Below, in pieces: positions 33,198 through 42,029 of a stretch of DNA of 59,196 nucleotides. The notes beneath the pieces are model-generated. The model was not told the origin of the DNA. It was given only the letters and a program-made list of their open reading frames with translations, and made no database searches. The translations under genes and the position numbers were made by a program. The stretch is from Flavobacterium sp. 1355 (lineage in GTDB: Bacteria; Bacteroidota; Bacteroidia; Flavobacteriales; Flavobacteriaceae). How positions within the stretch are numbered: the stretch's first letter is position 1; every line of letters begins with the position of its first letter. The stretch covers positions 1 through 59,196 of the forward strand of contig NZ_JAFICC010000022.1 in NCBI RefSeq assembly GCF_017833415.1. Reading direction: 5' to 3'.

Positions 33198-33845
33198 CTA
33201 TAAAATTTCAATTAAATCTGCAGGATTATTTATTACCATTTTAGCACCACTTGCTATCAATTCTGCTTCTATTCTGTAACCCCAGGAAACTCCAACTGGA
33301 AACATATTGGCATTTATAGCGGTCTGCATATCAATATCAGAATCGCCTATGAATAAAATTTCCTCAGGGTTTAAATTCCATTTTTTGGCTATTGCTAAAG
33401 CTTCAGATGGATTTGGCTTTTTAAGTTCTTCCTTACTCAAACCAATTGCAGAGTCAAAGTAATCAGGAAATATTTCCGAGGTTATTTTTTTGGTAAGCTC
33501 ATCGGCCTTGTTTGAAAAAACTGCTAGTTTGATATTTTGTGAAGCCAAATGATCTAATAATTTCACAATACCAGCGTAAGGTTTTGTTTTAAATGTGCAA
33601 AACTCACGATATTCTGTAACCATACAATTGAAACAATTTTCGATATCTGTTTCTGTATTGTTAGATGCCGGCAATGCTTTACTTACTAGATTTCTTAATC
33701 CGCTCCCTATAAAATATTGATAGGTATCGTAAGTATGAGTTGGGTAATTTAGACCTGTAAGGACAGTATTCATTGCATCTGAAATGTCTTCTAATGAATT
33801 GACTAACGTTCCGTCTAAATCAAAAATAATTCCTTTGTATTTCAT
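33198..33845 (-). CDS. HAD family phosphatase (phosphoglycolate phosphatase-like)
   Basis: A cytoplasmic phosphatase of 215 residues in HAD subfamily IA. Motif I FDLDGTLVNS (nucleophile Asp9, acid/base Asp11), motif II SNKAD, motif III Lys in LKKPNPSE and motif IV IGDSDIDMQTA are all present, with a four-helix cap at about 18-85. Closest in layout to Gph, which clears 2-phosphoglycolate, but the substrate of such enzymes cannot be fixed by sequence. It starts 3 bases after the stop of the flavoprotein gene, so they are co-transcribed. Confidence 0.88.
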   Translation of the reverse strand: MKYKGIIFDLDGTLVNSLEDISDAMNTVLTGLNYPTHTYDTYQYFIGSGLRNLVSKALPASNNTETDIENCFNCMVTEYREFCTFKTKPYAGIVKLLDHLASQNIKLAVFSNKADELTKKITSEIFPDYFDSAIGLSKEELKKPNPSEALAIAKKWNLNPEEILFIGDSDIDMQTAINANMFPVGVSWGYRIEAELIASGAKMVINNPADLIEIL

Positions 33846-33848
33846 TTT

Positions 33849-35057
33849 TTATATAGTGTTGCCCACAATAAAACCGCTTGTCCAGGCATTTTGAAAATTA
33901 AATCCTCCGGTAATGGCGTCTATATTTACAATTTCTCCGGCAAAATAAAGATTTTCGTGAATTTTACTTTCCATAGTTTTAAAATTGATTTCTTTTAAAT
34001 CGATTCCGCCTGCGGTTACAAATTCTTCTTTAAAAGTACTTTTTCCGTTGACCTGAAATTTGGCTTTTGTAAGTTGAGAAGCTAAATTCTGCAATTGAAT
34101 TTTAGATAAATCAGCCCATTTGGTTTCTGATTCAATTTCAGAAGCCAAAACCAAGCTTTCCCATAGACGATTCGGAAAGTCAAAAGGAGATTTTTTTGAA
34201 ACCGCTTTTTTAGCGTGTTCCTGTTTTAAGTCTTTTAGGATTTTCTCTGCGTCTTCTGTATCCACATCATTTAACCAGTTAACGAAAATCGTAAACTGAT
34301 AATTTTTATCATGTAAAATACGAGCACCCCAAGCCGAAAGTTTCAGAATCGCGGGACCGCTCATTCCCCAGTGTGTTATTAACAAGGGGCCGGTTGATTC
34401 TAGTTTGGTATCTTTTACGTTTACAGTCACTTGTGCTGCAACACCAGGCAATTCTTTAATTCGAGGATCTTTGATGTTGAAAGTAAACAGGGAAGGGACA
34501 GGACTCACAATAGCGTGTCCTTTTTCTTGGAGCATTTCCCAAATTTTTGGGTTGCTTCCGGTTGCCATTACTAATTTTTCGGCAATAAATTTATCGCTTT
34601 GCGTGTCAATTTTCCAGTGATTTTCTGCTTTATAAATCGATTGTACACTTTGACCCGTCAATACTTTTATACCTAATTTTTCCGTTGCTTTAAGGAAACA
34701 ATCTATAATAGTTTGTGATGAATTTGAAACCGGAAACATTCTTCCGTCTTCTTCAATTTTTAATTCTACTCCATGTTTTTCAAACCATTCTATTGTGTCT
34801 CCTGAACAAAATTGATGAAAAGGGCCGCGAAGTTCTTTTTCGCCACGCGGATAAAATTTAACCAACTCATTTGGTTCAAAACAAGCGTGGGTTACGTTGC
34901 ATCTTCCTCCACCGGAAACGCGTACTTTAGAAAGTACTTCTTTTCCTCTTTCCAGAATAGCAATTTTTAGTTTCGGATTTTTCTCTGCAATATTTATTGC
35001 TGTAAAGAATCCTGCAGCGCCTCCGCCAACAATAATTATGTCGAAATTTTGAATCAT
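33849..35057 (-). CDS. HI0933/BaiN-type NAD(P)/FAD-dependent flavoprotein
   Basis: A cytoplasmic flavoprotein of 402 residues. FAD binding is shown by IIVGGGAAGFFTAINIAE at residues 8-25, the family block VSGGGRCNVTHA near 47-58, and the C-terminal FAGEIVNIDAITGGFNFQNAW. These are the marks of the HI0933 (YhiN/BaiN) family. The name BaiN comes from a bile-acid enzyme, but most members have no known substrate. Upstream partner of the HAD phosphatase gene. Confidence 0.9.
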   Translation of the reverse strand: MIQNFDIIIVGGGAAGFFTAINIAEKNPKLKIAILERGKEVLSKVRVSGGGRCNVTHACFEPNELVKFYPRGEKELRGPFHQFCSGDTIEWFEKHGVELKIEEDGRMFPVSNSSQTIIDCFLKATEKLGIKVLTGQSVQSIYKAENHWKIDTQSDKFIAEKLVMATGSNPKIWEMLQEKGHAIVSPVPSLFTFNIKDPRIKELPGVAAQVTVNVKDTKLESTGPLLITHWGMSGPAILKLSAWGARILHDKNYQFTIFVNWLNDVDTEDAEKILKDLKQEHAKKAVSKKSPFDFPNRLWESLVLASEIESETKWADLSKIQLQNLASQLTKAKFQVNGKSTFKEEFVTAGGIDLKEINFKTMESKIHENLYFAGEIVNIDAITGGFNFQNAWTSGFIVGNTI

Positions 35058-35069
35058 ATTATTTGGTTT

Positions 35070-35114
35070 GCCACGATTTTTTTGCCACGAATTACACGAA
35101 TTAGCACAAATTTA
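35070..35114. repeat. GCCACGAATTACACGAATT repeat
   Basis: GCCACG occurs twice in tandem and is followed by ATTACACGAATTAGCACAAATTT. The same words form the full palindrome at 35930-35988. Confidence 0.6.
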
Positions 35115-35135
35115 AAGGTGTGGACTTGTTAAATT

Positions 35136-35168
35136 ATCTTTGTCAAAGTTTTAAACTTTGACAAAGAT
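35136..35168. repeat. Inverted repeat, ATCTTTGTCAAAGTT family
   Basis: 15-bp arms ATCTTTGTCAAAGTT/AACTTTGACAAAGAT face each other around a 3-base loop between the GDPD and flavoprotein genes. A half copy, AATCTTTGTCAAAGATT, occurs at 1842-1858. Confidence 0.65.
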
Positions 35169-35182
35169 TACAACGATTTGTT

Positions 35183-35860
35183 TTATAGTTTATCTGGGAA
35201 ATTACTAATTATTCCGTCTACATTATAGCTTTTTATTTTTTGAATGTCTTCATCAGAATCTACTGTCCAGGGCAAAACAAAAAATCCTTTCTTTTGTATT
35301 TCCTTGGTATTTTCCGCATTCAATAATTGATAATCCGGATGAATGGCACGCGCTTTTATTTTTTCGGCGAAAGCCAAAGCTGTATCGAGATTTTCTTCTG
35401 TTAAAACGCCAATAGGAATGTTTGAATTTAAATTTGATGTTTCCTGCAGTAAATCCCAATCGAAACTCGAAACGATGAAATGCTCGTAATTCCAGTTTTT
35501 TTCTGAAATATATTCTTCAATTAGTTGAACAACTTTACTGCTAGTTCCTAAACCTTTTAGCTCAATATTGATGAGGCATTTTTTGTCAACCAAATCAAAA
35601 ACCTCGTTTAAAGTTGGTATTTGGTATTTTCCATCAATCAAAAACGATTTTAATTCGGTCAAAGATAAAGTATTTACAAAACCTTTTCCATTGGTTGTTC
35701 TGTCGATGGTTTCGTCGTGAATTACGATTATATGTCCGTCAGCGCTTAGGTGTACGTCGAGTTCGATTCCGTCAGCATTTAAGTCTAATGCTTTTTGAAA
35801 AGATTTTAAGGTATTCTCGGGTTCGTATCCTTTGGCGCCGCGATGTGCTATTTTTAGCAT
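35183..35860 (-). CDS. Glycerophosphodiester phosphodiesterase
   Basis: Hydrolyses glycerophosphodiesters to glycerol 3-phosphate and an alcohol; metal-dependent TIM barrel. The N-terminus has AHRGAKGYEPENTLKSF (catalytic His6 and Arg7, metal Glu), then GIELDVHLSADGHIIVIHDE with metal residues and the second catalytic His. Glutamates for the metal site also lie in LINIELKG. At 225 residues without a signal peptide it is a cytoplasmic UgpQ-like type. Flanked by repeats on both sides and transcribed alone. Confidence 0.92.
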   Translation of the reverse strand: MLKIAHRGAKGYEPENTLKSFQKALDLNADGIELDVHLSADGHIIVIHDETIDRTTNGKGFVNTLSLTELKSFLIDGKYQIPTLNEVFDLVDKKCLINIELKGLGTSSKVVQLIEEYISEKNWNYEHFIVSSFDWDLLQETSNLNSNIPIGVLTEENLDTALAFAEKIKARAIHPDYQLLNAENTKEIQKKGFFVLPWTVDSDEDIQKIKSYNVDGIISNFPDKL

Positions 35861-35870
35861 TGTATTGAGT

Positions 35871-35988
35871 TTAACCGCAAAGGTCGCAAAGATTTACGCA
35901 AAGTACACAAAGATTAGATAAAAAAAGTTGCCACGAATTTCACAAATTTACACCAATTAAATTCGTGATAATTTGTGTAATTCGTGGC
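35871..35988. repeat. Solo relative of the GxxExxY end plus adjoining palindrome
   Basis: 35871-35916 starts TTAACCGCAA, then GATTTACGCAAAG, as in the 42-bp ends at 17386 and 17917, but with CAAAG in place of CTAAG words. Right behind it, 35930-35988 is a palindrome whose arms GCCACGAATT...ACAAATT and their complement enclose a short centre. No gene of the GxxExxY type is near. Confidence 0.65.
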
Positions 35989-36000
35989 AAAAATTTTCGG

Positions 36001-37590
36001 TTAAGCAAGTTCCAACAAAACAAGTCCGTATTCAGAATCAATGATTGCTTTTCCGTTTTGAACTTCTATTTCCTGGTCTGAAAATGAATCTCTTAGTTTG
36101 GTTCCGTTTTCAAAAATAGATTCAACCAGAAGTTCTTTTGGACCAGTTCCTAAATCTAGACCAATTACAACTTCATCTTTATAATTAATTTTAGTAAAAC
36201 TTCTGGAAAAAATATACGGCTTTTCTGAAATCATATGATGGATTCCTGCTCCTACGGATGGATGATTTCTGCGGAATCGTCCCAACTTTTGCCAGTGTAA
36301 AAGAATTCTCTTCGTTTCTTCATCAGACTGAATGTCTTCCCAATTCATAAAAGATCTTAAGGTCGCATCGCCTTCTGTGCCTTCAATTACCAGAGAACGG
36401 CCCGTTTCATCACCATAATAGACTTGTGAAATCCCGGGAGAAAGTAAAAGTTTTGTTCCAGCCTCAAAAGTTCTGTTTCGAGTGGCATCAAAAGGTTCGG
36501 GATCATCGTGTGAGGACACGTAATTGAGAACGCTGAAACCTTTCAGTTCATTTTGAAGTTTGGTTGAATATTTCGAAAATATAACTTCATAATCGTTTTG
36601 TGCATCGAGTTTAAACTCAAAATTAATCATGCAGTTAAAGCCATTCTCGAAATAATTTACTTTTCTATCTCCAAAATCATAATCCAGTCCGCCGCTTATT
36701 TCGTAACCGTAAACTTCAGCAATGGTATAAAACGGATTTTGATCTAAAACCTCCAGCGGATGATGTTTTTTCCAGGTTTCAAAAGCATATTCACATTCTT
36801 TTCTAAAATCGATCCAGACATTTTCTTCGGTATGTTTTACTGTATCAGCTCTATAACCGTCGATTCCAAATTCGAGAATATAATCTGTTAACCATTTTAT
36901 GATGTAATATTTTGGCGTTCTGGGGTAATTTGTTCTTTTGAAAAATTCATCCAGAGAATTTATTTCTTTTTCATAACGCCCTTCGTTTTTCCATTTTCCG
37001 ATTAAAAAAGAAGGCAATTCCACTTCCTGATTGCTTTCGGTTCTCACATCGGGAAGATTATCTACCAAAGTACACATCGTAGTGTTTTCGAATGATTTAT
37101 AATCGCAGACAATGCCGGTTCTAACCCAGTCTTCCGGCCACATCGGATCTTCGGGAGTTACCGGTCCTGTATGATTGATCACGCCGTCAAGCATAATTCT
37201 GATGCCTTTTTTGTGTGCTTTTTTGACCAAATTGGCAAGGTCTTCTTTCGTTCCGAAACTAGGATCAAGAGCCGTCCAATCTCTTGCCCAATATCCATGA
37301 TAGCCATAACTAAATCCGGTTCCTTCGTCAACTCCATCGTGAATTTGTTCTACAATCGGCGTAAGCCAAATCACATTTATTCCTAATTTGTCGAAATAAC
37401 CTTCGTCGATTTTTTTGATAATTCCGATGATGTCTCCACCTTCAAATCCGCGAAGTTTTCCCGGAGTTTTAGTTCTGTTAAAATGGATATCGTTATAAGG
37501 ATTTCCGTTATAAAAACGATCGGTAAGTAAAAAGTAAACATTTGCTCCTTCCCAGACGAAAGGTGTTTTCGAAGTATTTTCGGTATTCAT
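36001..37590 (-). CDS. GH13 alpha-amylase family enzyme, cytoplasmic
   Basis: Glycoside hydrolase of 529 residues that cleaves or rearranges alpha-1,4-glucans. No signal peptide, so it acts in the cytoplasm, probably on imported maltodextrins. The four GH13 regions are intact: DGVINH (135-140), DGYRADTVKH with nucleophile Asp249, acid/base Glu292 in TIAEVYG, and Asp362 in SSHDD. The C-terminal beta domain follows from about 440. It is the last minus-strand member of the starch locus, separated from the periplasmic GH13 gene by a terminator, so it may have its own promoter. Confidence 0.9.
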   Translation of the reverse strand: MNTENTSKTPFVWEGANVYFLLTDRFYNGNPYNDIHFNRTKTPGKLRGFEGGDIIGIIKKIDEGYFDKLGINVIWLTPIVEQIHDGVDEGTGFSYGYHGYWARDWTALDPSFGTKEDLANLVKKAHKKGIRIMLDGVINHTGPVTPEDPMWPEDWVRTGIVCDYKSFENTTMCTLVDNLPDVRTESNQEVELPSFLIGKWKNEGRYEKEINSLDEFFKRTNYPRTPKYYIIKWLTDYILEFGIDGYRADTVKHTEENVWIDFRKECEYAFETWKKHHPLEVLDQNPFYTIAEVYGYEISGGLDYDFGDRKVNYFENGFNCMINFEFKLDAQNDYEVIFSKYSTKLQNELKGFSVLNYVSSHDDPEPFDATRNRTFEAGTKLLLSPGISQVYYGDETGRSLVIEGTEGDATLRSFMNWEDIQSDEETKRILLHWQKLGRFRRNHPSVGAGIHHMISEKPYIFSRSFTKINYKDEVVIGLDLGTGPKELLVESIFENGTKLRDSFSDQEIEVQNGKAIIDSEYGLVLLELA

Positions 37591-37771
37591 TAATATTAAT
37601 TTTGTGCGAGAATATTAAAGATAAAAAAAGGTAAATGGATTATCACATTTATTTTGAATTTAACTAGTTTTTATAATAAAAAAACAGTCACGAATTCAGA
37701 AATTATTTCTTGCGGGAGACTGCTGTGCGCTTCTGCAATATACTGTGTGTTACTATAGGTTTACCGTTGTT

Positions 37772-37804
37772 AGACCTAACAGGTTTTTAAAACCTGTTAG
37801 GTCT
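37772..37804. repeat. Perfect palindrome, CCTAACAGG family
   Basis: AGACCTAACAGGTTTT and its exact complement around a single central base pair region. Same family as 1802-1828. Confidence 0.85.
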
Positions 37805-37813
37805 CTTTGAACA

Positions 37814-37840
37814 TAAAAAAAGACGCACAGCTGTGCGTCT
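37814..37840 (-). terminator. Terminator of the periplasmic GH13 gene
   Basis: The perfect palindrome AGACGCACAGCTGTGCGTCT (37821-37840) is followed on the minus strand by a run of U, 34 bases beyond the stop codon at 37875. Confidence 0.75.
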
Positions 37841-37874
37841 CTACGACTTGCGTTGTGTTAAAATCGTTTATACT

Positions 37875-39731
37875 TTACTCCAATTCTAAAACTACGGCCG
37901 ATTTTGGTTCCAAAGTAATTTCAGTAGCTAAATCGAATGTTTTTCCAGTCAGAACATCTTTTCCTGATTTAAAGTTTTTGATGTTTTCTTTAAAACGATT
38001 GGTTTTTACAATCTGTTCTTTTGCATTATTATTGAAAACCACCATTACGGTTTTGGCATCGGTATATCTGAAATAAACATACGTGTTATTTTCAGGAATA
38101 TAATGTGTCATTTTTCCGAAATGAACCGCTTCGTTTGATTTTCTCCAGTTGAATAGTTTGGATGTAAAATCGAAATATTTGGCCTGTTCAGGAGTTCTTC
38201 CTGCCGCGGTTAACGCGTTGTTTTTATCGCCTGCCCATCCGCCTGGAAAATCCTGACGGATATCGGCATCACCTTTACTTTTATCGCCGCCCATTCCAAT
38301 TTCTGAACCGTAATACAATTGCGGAATTCCACGAACCGTAGCCAATAAAGTCATGGCCAGTTTGTATTTTTCGAAATCGTATTTGTATTTATCGTTGATA
38401 CGATCTGTATCATGATTTTCGGCAAAAACTAAAATGTTATTTGTATTTGGATATAAATAATCCATTGCAAAATTGTTGTAGAATTTAATCATTCCATTGT
38501 CCCAGGTTCCTTCACTTTCATTAAATGCAGAAACCATTTGACTTTGAAGTGTAAAATCCATTACACTTGGCAAATTTGAATTGTAGTTTTCGATCGCGCC
38601 AATTTTACTGTCTTTTTGCCAATAAGCCAAATTCGCCTGATTGTGCATCCAGATTTCACCCACAATATTAAAGTTAGGATATTCAGTTGTAATAGCTTTT
38701 GCCCAATTTGCCATTGCAGTAGCATCAGAATAGTTATAAGTGTCTACTCTAAATCCGTCAAGATTAGCAAATTCGATCCACCAAATTGCGTTTTGAGTCA
38801 GGTATTTTGAAACTAAGGGATTTCTTAAATTCAAATCGGGCATAGAAGGAACAAACCATCCATCAACACAAACTTCCTGATCTATTTTTGAAGCGTGAAT
38901 GTCTGTAATTACTTCACGTCTATGGTGTGTTTGTGTAAAAGTTTCAAATTGATTGAACCAGGTTTTGGTCGGAATATCTTTCATCATCCAATGTGTAATT
39001 CCCCAGTGGTTCGTTACATAATCCATAACCAGTTTCATGTTCTTTTTGTGCATTTCTGCAGATAAACGAGCATAATCATCATTGGTTCCATAACGGGGAT
39101 CAATTTTGTAAACATCAGATTGTCCGTAAGTATGATACGAATGCTGTTTGTCATTGTCTTCGCATAAAGGCGTGCTCCAGATTGTTGTTGCGCCCAATGA
39201 TGAAATATAATCAAGGTTTTTGATGATTCCTTCGATATCGCCGCCGTGACGTCCGCCCGGTTCCTGACGATTTCCTTTTTCTGTTAAATTGGCATCACTG
39301 TCATTTTTCGGATTTCCGTTAGCAAAACGATCCGGCATGATTAAGTAAATCATATCCGATGCATCGTAACTTTTTCTGTCTGCCGAATTTGCTCTTCTTT
39401 CTTTCAGCGAATATTTCTGCGTAAAAGCCACTTTATTTTTGGTTTTGAAAGAGAAAACCAATTCAGAAGCTTTTAGGTTTTGTGTATCAATGGTTACGAA
39501 AAGGTAATTTGGATTTTCTGTTTTCTCTACATTTTTAATAACAACATTATTAGAAACCGAAGCTTCATATTGTGCGATATTTTTTCCGTAGAACAGAATC
39601 TGCAATTCCGGATTTTTCATTCCTGCGTACCAAAACGGAGGCTCTACTTTTTGGATTTGCGCTTTCGCGGAAGCGGAAAAAACAAGAACAAAAAAAAGTA
39701 TTTTATAAATGATATGGCTTTGAACTCTCAT
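37875..39731 (-). CDS. Periplasmic GH13 neopullulanase/cyclomaltodextrinase (SusA-like)
   Basis: Breaks down maltodextrins or cyclodextrins in the periplasm. A signal peptide (1-24, SASAKA) is followed by an N-terminal beta-sandwich (about 27-110) of the cyclomaltodextrinase type and the GH13 barrel. Catalytic residues: Asp330 in DGFRVD, Glu359 in IVGEIW, and Asp441 in AENHD. The family-typical metal/substrate loop DRFANGNPKND is at 134-144. Together with the GH97 enzyme it corresponds to the SusA/SusB pair of Bacteroides. It is separated from the GH97 gene by a terminator and paired palindromes. Confidence 0.93.
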   Translation of the reverse strand: MRVQSHIIYKILFFVLVFSASAKAQIQKVEPPFWYAGMKNPELQILFYGKNIAQYEASVSNNVVIKNVEKTENPNYLFVTIDTQNLKASELVFSFKTKNKVAFTQKYSLKERRANSADRKSYDASDMIYLIMPDRFANGNPKNDSDANLTEKGNRQEPGGRHGGDIEGIIKNLDYISSLGATTIWSTPLCEDNDKQHSYHTYGQSDVYKIDPRYGTNDDYARLSAEMHKKNMKLVMDYVTNHWGITHWMMKDIPTKTWFNQFETFTQTHHRREVITDIHASKIDQEVCVDGWFVPSMPDLNLRNPLVSKYLTQNAIWWIEFANLDGFRVDTYNYSDATAMANWAKAITTEYPNFNIVGEIWMHNQANLAYWQKDSKIGAIENYNSNLPSVMDFTLQSQMVSAFNESEGTWDNGMIKFYNNFAMDYLYPNTNNILVFAENHDTDRINDKYKYDFEKYKLAMTLLATVRGIPQLYYGSEIGMGGDKSKGDADIRQDFPGGWAGDKNNALTAAGRTPEQAKYFDFTSKLFNWRKSNEAVHFGKMTHYIPENNTYVYFRYTDAKTVMVVFNNNAKEQIVKTNRFKENIKNFKSGKDVLTGKTFDLATEITLEPKSAVVLELE

Positions 39732-39752
39732 AATTTATAGTTTTTAATTTTC

Positions 39753-39825
39753 CTGCAAGGTTTTCAAAACCTTGTAGGTATAATGGGTGCTTAAGAAGAC
39801 CTACAAGGTTTTAAAAACCTTGCAG
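39753..39825. repeat. Nested pair of palindromes, CTGCAAGG family
   Basis: CTGCAAGG...CCTTGTAG (39753-39777) and CTACAAGG...CCTTGCAG (39801-39825) are each hairpins and are also inverted copies of each other, so the 73-base unit can fold as two hairpins or one long one. Confidence 0.85.
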
Positions 39826-39851
39826 AAACGACTAAATTTATCAAATTAAAA

Positions 39852-39889
39852 AAAAGACAAGCAATCTTGGGGGAAATTGCCTGTCTTTT
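39852..39889 (-). terminator. Terminator of the GH97 operon
   Basis: AAAAGACAAGCAAT and ATTGCCTGTCTTTT arms with one mismatch (G-U on the RNA) and a U-tract on the minus strand, seven bases beyond the GH97 stop codon. Confidence 0.8.
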
Positions 39890-39895
39890 AGAAAA

Positions 39896-42010
39896 TTATT
39901 TGGTTTCGATTATACTGATCGCATAACCTCCGCCTGGAGCAGATAACTGCGATAATTTTGATTTATTGGTTACAGCCATTTTCTTGATAGTATAAGCTTG
40001 TGGATTTGTTTTGTAATGCGCATCTTTTGCATCTGCATAAATTGTAGCCGTGTATTTTTTCCCTTTTTCAAGAAAACTGAAATCGATGTTTGACGTACGA
40101 GGCGTTTCTCCGTTTACGTTTCCAACAAACCAGTTATTGGTTCCTTTTGCTTTACGGGCAACCGTAATAAAATCTCCCGGTTCAGCTTCGATATATTTAC
40201 TTTCTGACCAGTCTACAGCCACATCTTTGATGAATTGAAAAGCATCTGGAAAACGGTTGTAATTCTCCGGAGTATCAGCAGCCATTTGCAACGGACTATA
40301 CATTGTAACATATAAAGCCAATTGGTTTGCAAGTGTACTGTTTAAATGTGATTTGTTATCAGGATTCATTTTGCTGATATCCATTTCGAAGATTCCCGGA
40401 GTATAATCCATTGGGCCACCAATTAAACGTGTAAAAGGCAAAACCGTAACGTGATTTGGTTTAGAACCTCCAAACGCTTGGTATTCTGTTCCTCTTGCGG
40501 CTTCGTTTCCAATTAAGTTAGGATATGTTCTTGCAATACCTGTAGGGCGAACAGCTTCGTGAGCGTTAACCATAATTTTATAATCAGCTGCTTTTTCAAT
40601 TGCATATTGGTAGTGGTTTACAATCCATTGATTGTAATGATTTTCACCGCGAGGCAAAATATCTCCAACATAACCACTTTTTACAGCGTCGTACCCGTTG
40701 TCTTTCATGAATTGGTATGCTTTGTCCATATGACGTTCGTAGTTACGAACAGAACCAGAAGTTTCGTGGTGCATGATGATTTTTACGCCTTTAGATTTTG
40801 CATATTCATGCAAACCTTTTACATCAAAATCAGGGTAAGGCGTTACGAAATCAAAAACATAATCTTTTGAGTGACCAAACCAGTCTTCCCAACCTTCGTT
40901 CCATCCTTCAACTAAAACAGCATCGAAACCATTTGCAGCAGCAAAATCAATGTATTTTTTTACGTTAGCATTGTTTGCACCGTGTGTTCCGTTTGGTTTT
41001 GCTTTAGAGAAATCTGTAACACCCAATTGTACTGTCGGATAATCGTTTGTGTACGACCAAGAGCTTTTTCCTGTAATCATTTCCCACCAAACACCAATAT
41101 ATTTTACAGGTTTAATCCAGGAAGTATTTTCAATTTTTGATGGATCGTTTAAGTTATAAGTCATTTTTGAAGCTAAGATTTCTCTCGCATCATCGCTTAC
41201 CATAATCGTTCTCCAAGGCGAATGACTTGGCGCCTGCATGTATCCTTTGTCTCCTTTTGCATCTGGCGTTAACCAAGAAGTAAAAGTCATATTTTTATCA
41301 TCAAGATTCAAGTGCATACAAGAATAATTGATCAAAGCCGCTTCGTGTAAGTTTATGTACAAACCGTCATTTGTTTTTAACATTAAAGAAGTTTGAACTC
41401 CTGTTGGAGAAAAAGATTTTTGTGAAACGTTTGCCGTATAGGCTTTTTCAGAAAGGCCTCTAATTTCAGATAATTTCGATTTAGTGTAATCGTATTCCTG
41501 AGTGTCATAATCTCCCGGAATCCAGAAAGCAGTGTGATCTCCAGTCATGGCGAATTGCGATCTTTCTTCCTTAATTACGAAATACGTAAGGTTCTTTTGA
41601 GTTGGAAATTCATATCTAAATCCAAGTCCGTCATCGAATAAACGGAAACGAATTATGATTTGTCTGTCGGTTCCTTTTTGGTTTAAAGTAACAGCCAGTT
41701 CATTATAATGATTTCTAATATTATCCACTTCTCCCCAAACTGGTTTCCAGGTTTCATCAAAAGTGGATGTTTTTGTATCAACAACAGTAAAATCATTCAA
41801 TAAAGATTTTTTGTCATCTTTAAGCTCAAGACCTAATTTACTGGTTTTTACAACCTCTTTGTTTTTGTATTTTAAATTGTAAGTTGGAGTTCCGTCGTTT
41901 TGAAGCGAAAATTCCATTACGAACTTTCCTTCGGGAGATTTTAATTGTTGCGCTTGTGCAATGTTGCAAAAAGCAAACAAGATTAAACTTGCGAAAAATA
42001 AGTTTTTCAT
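39896..42010 (-). CDS. GH97 alpha-glucosidase (SusB-like)
   Basis: Periplasmic exo-enzyme releasing glucose from maltodextrin ends. From the ATG at 42010 the protein (704 residues) starts with a clean signal peptide (MKNLFFAS to IAQAQ); the longer frame to 42046 would overlap the GH65 stop and spoil the leader. A beta-sandwich N-domain precedes the barrel with AAANGFDAVLVEGWNEGWEDW, the HEAVRPTG block and GNEAARG. Glutamates rather than aspartates at the catalytic base positions point to the inverting, SusB-like GH97 subgroup. The spacing to the GH65 gene is 19 bases. Confidence 0.92.
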   Translation of the reverse strand: MKNLFFASLILFAFCNIAQAQQLKSPEGKFVMEFSLQNDGTPTYNLKYKNKEVVKTSKLGLELKDDKKSLLNDFTVVDTKTSTFDETWKPVWGEVDNIRNHYNELAVTLNQKGTDRQIIIRFRLFDDGLGFRYEFPTQKNLTYFVIKEERSQFAMTGDHTAFWIPGDYDTQEYDYTKSKLSEIRGLSEKAYTANVSQKSFSPTGVQTSLMLKTNDGLYINLHEAALINYSCMHLNLDDKNMTFTSWLTPDAKGDKGYMQAPSHSPWRTIMVSDDAREILASKMTYNLNDPSKIENTSWIKPVKYIGVWWEMITGKSSWSYTNDYPTVQLGVTDFSKAKPNGTHGANNANVKKYIDFAAANGFDAVLVEGWNEGWEDWFGHSKDYVFDFVTPYPDFDVKGLHEYAKSKGVKIIMHHETSGSVRNYERHMDKAYQFMKDNGYDAVKSGYVGDILPRGENHYNQWIVNHYQYAIEKAADYKIMVNAHEAVRPTGIARTYPNLIGNEAARGTEYQAFGGSKPNHVTVLPFTRLIGGPMDYTPGIFEMDISKMNPDNKSHLNSTLANQLALYVTMYSPLQMAADTPENYNRFPDAFQFIKDVAVDWSESKYIEAEPGDFITVARKAKGTNNWFVGNVNGETPRTSNIDFSFLEKGKKYTATIYADAKDAHYKTNPQAYTIKKMAVTNKSKLSQLSAPGGGYAISIIETK

Positions 42011-42029
42011 GTTTTTTATTTTTAAGATA

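Noticed and set aside
39753..39825. Repeated palindromes that might be a CRISPR array
   Set aside because: Only two units, inverted rather than direct, no regular spacers and no cas genes anywhere in the window.
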